Assembly (NCBI GenBank): GCA_947561715.1
Contig: OX387199.1
Span: forward strand, 17,799,001-17,863,000
DNA: 64,000 nucleotides
Reading direction: 5' to 3'
Source: Ascidia mentula
Taxonomy: Eukaryota; Chordata; Ascidiacea; Phlebobranchia; Ascidiidae
Part shown: in pieces, positions 58,009 through 64,000 of the stretch
How the letters are laid out: each line of letters starts with the position of its first letter
Numbering within the stretch: position 1 is the stretch's first letter
Made by a program: the position numbers and the translations under genes
The notes under the pieces: generated by a model
What the model was told of the DNA's origin: nothing
Database searches by the model: none
What the model saw: only the letters and a program-made list of their open reading frames with translations

Positions 58009-60207
58009 TTTTGTCTACTTTAAGGAAAAATTCTAAATCTGAAACGAACACTAATAACCGCGATAGGCGCGATAACCCCTCGGTATCTCATCTGTGGAGA
58101 GAAATGCACACAAGGTTCCAAGCTTGTGTGCAACAACAATATTTCATTGAAGTTCTATCCCAGTCACGGTGCCTTCATCGCTGTGCTTTACAACGCACAT
58201 TAAGGTCATGGTCAAATAAACATAATAGCTGACAAACCCTACTTCCTAAAAACTACATTCAGACTTTGAGCTCAACTTATCTGGAAGCAACCAAGCGAAA
58301 CTTCGTATTTCCTCTCTTATTTACCTGTGAACCACCAGTGCACCATCCCTGTTGGATTAAGTCGAGAAGAACAGGAATAACAAGTTTCCTCCTGTGCAAG
58401 TCGTCGAGGGGTATTTGATTTTCTGCCCAGTTTTCCTACATCGTAATCAAACACTATTTTATTGATCTGGATCAACCAAGCGAAACTTTGTATTCTTTTT
58501 CAATCAGCATTGTGCAAAACCCTAATAAAACCACTGTGTGAAGAAAACAACACACCACACAATTAAAAGAAGGCTTCCACACAAGCAACGTCAGGTCTTT
58601 ATGTTGTTTTTACAGATGATAATTCAAGTTAATTATCGTTAGAATTAATAGACAAAATCATGAACATGAACGCATGTCAAAGTCAGGATCAACGAAAAAG
58701 ATCCAGCAATCAGTCAAAACAGGGATAGCAGCAGGTCACGTGTGTGTTGGGAGAAAAGCGTGTGCAAAAGTGGGATTTAACGCACCACTGGGCCGCGGCA
58801 GAATATGGTACCGACAATTGCGAATTTAATTTTTGCAGCGAATGTGTGTTAGATCTTAGAATTTAGAAACATCAAGTTAATTCTTCTTAACAGTACTAAA
58901 AGATTTTTTATTGTTTAATGAAATTGAGTAATATTTATCCCCATGTACCTCATAACAAATTTGTACAGTATCTAACATATGTGCAGAGATGCTTATCGTT
59001 GTGAAACAGAAAATAATGATGATTTGATTACGGAAATTGATTTACTTCCATTAACGGTACATTGTACAGTTGAGACAAAACAGTTTAACAAAACAGCTCT
59101 AAAATTGCCTATATTGCAAATATTTTAGGCAACTCAGCATTTGAATGAAATTTATTTTTGTAAATTTTGTGGGATGGTTTTACTCTTTTTTTAGTCTTGA
59201 AGAATAGTTTTTTTTTTGTGGCCCCATTCAGCTCGCGTTCTGGTCACGGTCGACTGCCAATGTGAGCGGGCAATCCTTAAAATGTGGTGTCAAGCACTGC
59301 TAGGTTAACGCCTAGTCAGCAACAACAAAATATCTTCGCCAACACGAAGTACTTTGTGACGGACCAATCGGTGTCAGTATAAATGATCTAAGATAGCTAC
59401 TAAGTTTTAGTTCTACCCAAGAATAGCATTGAATCTTGGCATTTGTTTATCCACAACAATTTCTCCCAAAATTTGTGATGTCGATGTATTTATGTATTTA
59501 TCTAAACAGATCTCGCACTGCAACATATTCAAGTAATTTGTATCATTCGGGTACACCAAAGTTAAAGAGAAACATGTCGTTTCCTATAGAAATATTATTT
59601 ACATGATCACAAATGAAAAAGTCTTCTGACAACAACTGTGTTATTTTATTTTTTGTAAGCTTTTTTATTTCGCAGGAAATGTTTTATGCAAGTTTTTCCC
59701 AAAGTTCGTTATCGTGAATGACAGTGACGAAAAAATACAAGAAACATGATAATTTACTGTGTGGCGGTATAGGACGGTATTAACCGAAATATATTTGTTT
59801 ATAAAACTCGACAAGTTTGACGACAAGACGGCAGAGATTGTGTCGATTTGGGATGAATGGATAAATCTATATAAAATTTCAGGTACTTTAACTTAGAACA
59901 TAGCATAGAACATCTATTAACATGCAGCAACAAAGTAACTAGCTTCAAGAAACAACTTCGGGGATATTAGTCATGTAGGCGTAACCTCTTGAAATCGTGG
60001 GGTTGTCGCGCCGCTCGCAGTTTTTAGTTTTGGTTTCAGATGAAGAATTTTATGGTTTTTGTATTTGATCTGGCAGTCGGATAATTATGTTCAATATTCA
60101 ATGTTTAGCTTGTTTTTTTTTACTGATTGCGTCGTTCACTCAGGACAAAAACTGACGATATCAGGCACATTCCCAGCAATATTTTTGTGCTTACTCAAAG
60201 CAGACAA
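58009..60207. other. Spacer between head-to-head genes g and h
   Basis: Near-identical to 48802-51101 apart from small changes and the missing stretch of about 100 bases near 59980 that holds the CRE-like block in unit 1. No gene was recognised. Confidence 0.5.
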
Positions 60208-60560
60208 ATGGGAAGCAAAGCCAACATAGCGATGGTCGTGTTGTTGTTGTGTGGATTGTGGTTGTGTTTCAATGGCGAAAACAGTAATGCAGAAAATCGC
60301 AAGCCTCCAGTTGGATTTATTACTAATGCCAAAAATCATCAGAAGATGATTCTTTCCATTGCTGGATTCAACGGTTATATGAAAAATCGATGAAAACGGA
60401 ATGAGGAAAATTTTGCACCCCTCGTGGGCGGATTTAACAGTAATTTTGCATATCGACGGAGAAGGAATTTGAAAAGTAAAATTCCTCCAGCAGAAGGCAC
60501 CAAAAAAGGAGTCTGGAAAATCCTTGACGTCGATCTCCACCTGCTGGATTTAATAATTGA
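60208..60560 (+). pseudogene. Short secreted repeat-peptide gene, broken (locus h)
   Basis: Duplicate of gene f. The leader and first segments are intact (MGSKANIAMVVLLLCGL, GFNGYMKNR). The CAA of the first RQKR-type site is TGA at 60391-60393, ending the protein after 61 residues. Further on, a deletion of about 25 bases at about 60500 shifts the frame of the last repeat. The upstream CRE-like block present in f is also missing. A secreted 61-residue peptide could still be made, but loss of function is more likely. Confidence 0.8.
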
Positions 60561-60649
60561 AAAAGATTTCGCAGTAAATATCTTGTGGAAAAGAAAGCAT
60601 TCCCCCGATTACGCCGTTAATTCTACCCCAAAAAATCATTGAATCTTAG

Positions 60650-62400
60650 CGTTTTCTTGTGGTATTCTACATTTGCAAGGAAAATTTTCTCGCAATTTTT
60701 GCACATGGTTTGTTATGTCAATATCATAAAGTGTTGCGAAATCGATTTGGCGAAAAATACAATAAGGTTTAATATTTTACTTGGTGAAAAATGAAAGTCA
60801 GAAGCTATCTTAGGATCATGCATACTAGCGAATTTGTGTCATTAAAGTAAGCAACATTTATCGCAATGTAACTCAAAACAAATTTGTACGTTACGTAACA
60901 TATGTACAGAGCTGCTCACCAATGCGAATCATCTAGTAAGGATGATCAGCTCGCGTTCAGGTCACGGTCGACTGCCAACGTGAGCTGACAAACTCCAAAA
61001 TGCGCCTTGCTAGGTCAATGCCAAGTAAGCAACCGCAAAATTACTTCGCCACCACAAAGTACTAAGCCACAGATATATCGGCGCCAGTATATGGGGTCCT
61101 AAGATAGCTACTGACTTTTATGTCTACCCAAGAAAAGCATTAAATTTTAAAGTTTTTTTTTCTAGAAATATTTCTCGCAACTCTTTGGGGTGTCGATATA
61201 ATAAAATACTTATATAAACAACACAAACAGCATATTCTCGCTCCACAACATATTCAAGTAATTTGTATTATTCGTGTATAACAAAGTTAAAGAAAAATGA
61301 GTGTCGTTTCCTACATCAATGCATCATCGCAAAGGTAAAAGTCTTCAAATAACGATTGTGATTTGTTTAAATATAATTTTTTCTTCATGGTGTTGTATGT
61401 GTTTCTTCTCCCTGCTCTCGCGCTCATCTAAAGACAATTAGATTGAATTATTATCTGCAAAAAAACATCAAGACCAGACGTTGCTTGTGTGAAAAGGCTT
61501 CTTTTAAATGTGTGATGTATTGTTTTCATCACACAGTAGTTGGAAATCTGTTGGCTTTTGCAAAATGCTGATCTACAAAGAATACAAAGTATCGCCTGGT
61601 TGATCCGGATTTAATTATGTTATTAATTATGTTAAAGTGGTACAACGAAAGACTTTAAAAATCGATTGTGGATCAACAAATGAAAAACGTTTCGCTTGGT
61701 AGCATCCAAATACGTCGGCCTCACATCTGTGAATGCGTTGATTCGCAAATTCGGGAGGCGTTGTATTTGTGATGTGACGTCGACCCACGAAATCGGGTTT
61801 GGTCGCCTTTATTTGTGGCCATGGTCAAATGCACAGCAACACTGCGCGTTGCAATTCTGAGAAATAATTGCGATGAAACTGGGCTGAAAGAAAAACTTGC
61901 GCTATTGGAAAATCCTCCTCCTCGCCAACTTTTCACACCGAATGAAAACGGAACGAAGCAGATAAGATGCGTATAATTGTTTTCATTCTACGTCAGACTT
62001 ATATAAACACATGAAGTGGAAACAATATGACCTTGGAAATTCTACGGAACATCTAACCCTAACATAAGGTATAATGTTATTGACTCTCTGCAAACGTTTC
62101 ACACAAATATTCATCCGATTTATTGTTTATTTGTGACAAAAGATTTTCAATAGAATTGTTGAAAATTGCTGTGATAATTACAGAAACAATTCAGATCATC
62201 GATTATAAAACTTCTGTTATGTTGCACGATGCGAATCTAGTTGCCGTATTTACGTACTGGCTACATGCAAATTTCGTCGACTAAACATTTATTTAATATG
62301 GTGGCCTTGAAAAAGCATCGAAACGAACGTTCACTGTTTGCTCGTTAAAATGTGTACCAAAAACTGGTTTTAGTGATCAATTGATTTACGAAACTTGTTA
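60650..62400. other. Intergenic with partial flank copies, no gene seen
   Basis: It holds the start of a third repeat unit (60940-61160) and other diverged flank pieces, including CCATGGTCAAATGCACAGC near 61820. No coding frame with recognisable content was found. Confidence 0.4.
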
Positions 62401-62419
62401 TTCCCGTTCTTTTCGACGT

Positions 62420-62911
62420 AATCCAACAGCAGGTCGAATATTTAATTTCCAACATTCCTTTTCTCACGATTCTGCATGTAGTATTTAAATCCAGGTAATC
62501 CTGCTGGTGGAAGTTTTCCTGAATTCCTCTTTTGGCGATTTTCAATATCACTGGTGAATTTACCTGGATTTTGTGTATTACTGATAAATTTACCTATCAT
62601 TTTCTAAATTCCTGGTGAATTGATGTAGTTTTTATTACTGATGAATTTAACTACATTTTGTAAATTAATGGTGACCTGGTGGAGGCAATCCGTTTTCCAA
62701 TTCCCTTCTTCGACGATTTTCAAAATTTCTTTTGAATCCAGATAAGGAAGGAAAGATTTGATTTTTGGCATTCCTTCTCTGGAGATTTTGTGAAAGCTTG
62801 ACATCCAAGTGGAGACCTGCGATTTTCTGCATTCCTCTTTTCAACATTGGAACATAACCACAATCCACACAACAACAACACGACTGGAGCTTTGTTGACT
62901 TTGCTCCCCAT
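62420..62911 (-). pseudogene. Secreted repeat-peptide gene, broken (locus i)
   Basis: It starts at 62909-62911 with the leader MGSKVNKAPVVLLLCGLWLC. After about residue 37 the family sequence continues in other frames: LQRRNAKNQ and GFKRNFENRRRRELEN (62665-62800), then a segment like KFTSDIENRQKRNSG (about 62520-62570), and a final FKYYMQNREKRN. At least two frameshifts and a stop separate the pieces. It is closest to loci a and d in segment order, and its 5' flank (CCTGTTCA, TTTGC) resembles theirs. It is a decayed family member. Confidence 0.75.
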
Positions 62912-63144
62912 TTTCGGACAAATTACAATGTAAGTCTGGCAGCAATGCTCGTTTATCCTAACACCGCAAACTGAACAGGTTTGGGCCTAAACCTTCATAA
63001 ATGAACTAATTTTAGTCGTTGTTGTCTTTTAGCGCCACCTAGTGATCTAATAATTTTTTGGGAGAATTAAACAAAATAATACTGCATGTTGAAAACATCT
63101 TGTTGCAACGTAAGTTCAATTTTCCTGATTCCTGGTTAGCACAG

Positions 63145-63335
63145 GGTCTTGAGTTCAAACATTAACGGGAGATTGATTTTGAAATCTCGCACCGATTTGT
63201 CATTAAAAAGTGGCTGATCCAGGTACACTGCAATGTCTGGGCTTCGAATCCTGTAAACCTAATGATCTCGATACGATAGCTGTGATCAACAAGTAAGGGA
63301 CCTGCGCAGTGGGGCGATGCTGCCAATCTTGCCAT
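63145..63335 (+). mobile_element. Diverged tRNA-SINE fragment
   Basis: It begins in the tRNA T arm (GAGTTCAAACATTAACGGGA), then the body: AGTGGCTGATCCAG, CTGTGATCAACAAG, GGGACCTGCGCAGTGGGGCG. It is more diverged than the copies at 13812 and 35445, hence older. Confidence 0.65.
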
Positions 63336-63404
63336 TGCATGAAACCTTACTGCCATTCGATAGGCGCACATATAGGTTAAAATCAATTGTTACTGATGCT
63401 GCCA

Positions 63405-64000
63405 GGCATATTTATTGCTTAATACTGCTCTTCTGGCAAACTTTATTGTATTTACGTTTCTCGACGTTTCGGCTATTATGCAACAGCCTTCATCAGGAGG
63501 AAGTATCTAAGTCTACCACAGTGGACGATTTGAGGCACATAAACAGAAACGCTAAAAAGAAAGAAGAAGTGAAACAACGAAAAAGCGATAAGGGCGAACA
63601 CATCTGCACAGTATACTTATCACTAACCGCACGGTTTTATCACGGTTTTTGAAGTGCGTAATGTCTATCGGCATAATTTTTCTCTAGCAAGTGTCGATAC
63701 ACCGGTGGAAACAGAGTTTGTTTCTTGTCATTGAGTGATGACGCATGCGTATTGATGTTTAACGACTCTAAAAACATCCTCTTGTGCCTATCGGACTCGC
63801 GTTCCAAAATGATCGTTTTTGTAAAGTCCACCGCATGTCCTGATTCGGCCGCATGTTGCGAAAGAGCCGTTTTTTCCTCATGGTTTCTCACGTCCCTTTG
63901 GTGCTCTTTTAATCTTGTTCTTAGCGCACGGCCAGTTTCACCAATGTATACGCCGCTGCAACCACCGCAGGGAATACTGTAGACCACACCCCTCGTGTCG
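63405..64000 (-). mobile_element. Penelope-like element 3' part with GIY-YIG domain, cut by window edge
   Basis: The minus-strand frame is open from the window edge to 63640 and reads GVVYSIPCGGCSGVYIGETG, then RALRTRLKEHQRDVR, with later SQHAAESGH. This is the GIY-YIG endonuclease domain of a Penelope-like element with an intact YIG. About 140 bases after the stop are the hairpin CCTGATGAAGGCTGTTGC to AATAGCCGAAACGTCG and a second stem GCCAGAAGAGC. This is a different family from the copies at 13057 and 30611. The upstream reverse transcriptase should lie outside the window. Confidence 0.8.

Larger units (their letters stand above)
52036..60940. repeat. Second tandem duplication, unit 2
   Basis: Same order as unit 1: flank, 70-unit array gene g, spacer, gene h (broken). 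After it, at about 60940-61160, the beginning of a further unit (GGTCACGGTCGACTGCCAAC onward) is present but does not continue into another array gene. Confidence 0.9.

Overview
The window reads as invertebrate animal DNA. It is AT-rich, its genes are split by very short GT-AG introns (57 to 64 bp in the receptor gene), and it carries Penelope-like retroelement fragments and a tRNA-derived SINE. A receptor with LDL-receptor class A repeats, an FBF1-type ciliary coiled-coil gene and an LRRC8/pannexin-like channel gene together suggest a chordate invertebrate, most likely a tunicate such as Ciona. That is an inference from gene content; no search was run.

Layout. 1-341: end of a secreted repeat-peptide gene (minus strand) and its upstream flank. 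342-4860: dispersed locus repeats and one retroelement end. 4861-7593: LDLa plus seven-helix receptor gene with apparent frame breaks. 8.5-9.2 kb: a poorly resolved minus-strand gene. 10406-27963 and 27964-41764: a tandem duplication of a unit holding an LRRC8-like channel gene, an FBF1-like gene and one peptide gene. Copy A alone has an ADF/cofilin-like gene. Copy B alone has a nested SINE cluster and a small inverted-repeat element. 43.7-45.1 kb: a plus-strand peptide gene with 21-residue repeats. 46.5-60.9 kb: a second tandem duplication, each unit holding a head-to-head pair of peptide genes. 62.4-62.9 kb: a decayed peptide gene. 63.1-64.0 kb: SINE and Penelope fragments.

The most distinctive content is a local family of nine secreted-peptide loci. 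Each has a hydrophobic leader ending near LWLCSNGE, followed by repeats that end in furin-like RQKR sites. The largest encodes exactly 70 copies of a 22-residue unit; its neighbour encodes exactly 13. Three of the nine are clearly broken and one more has a late nonsense codon. The damage follows the duplication history: one copy lost its promoter at a duplication junction, and another lost an upstream CRE-like block. I do not recognise the peptides as a described family.
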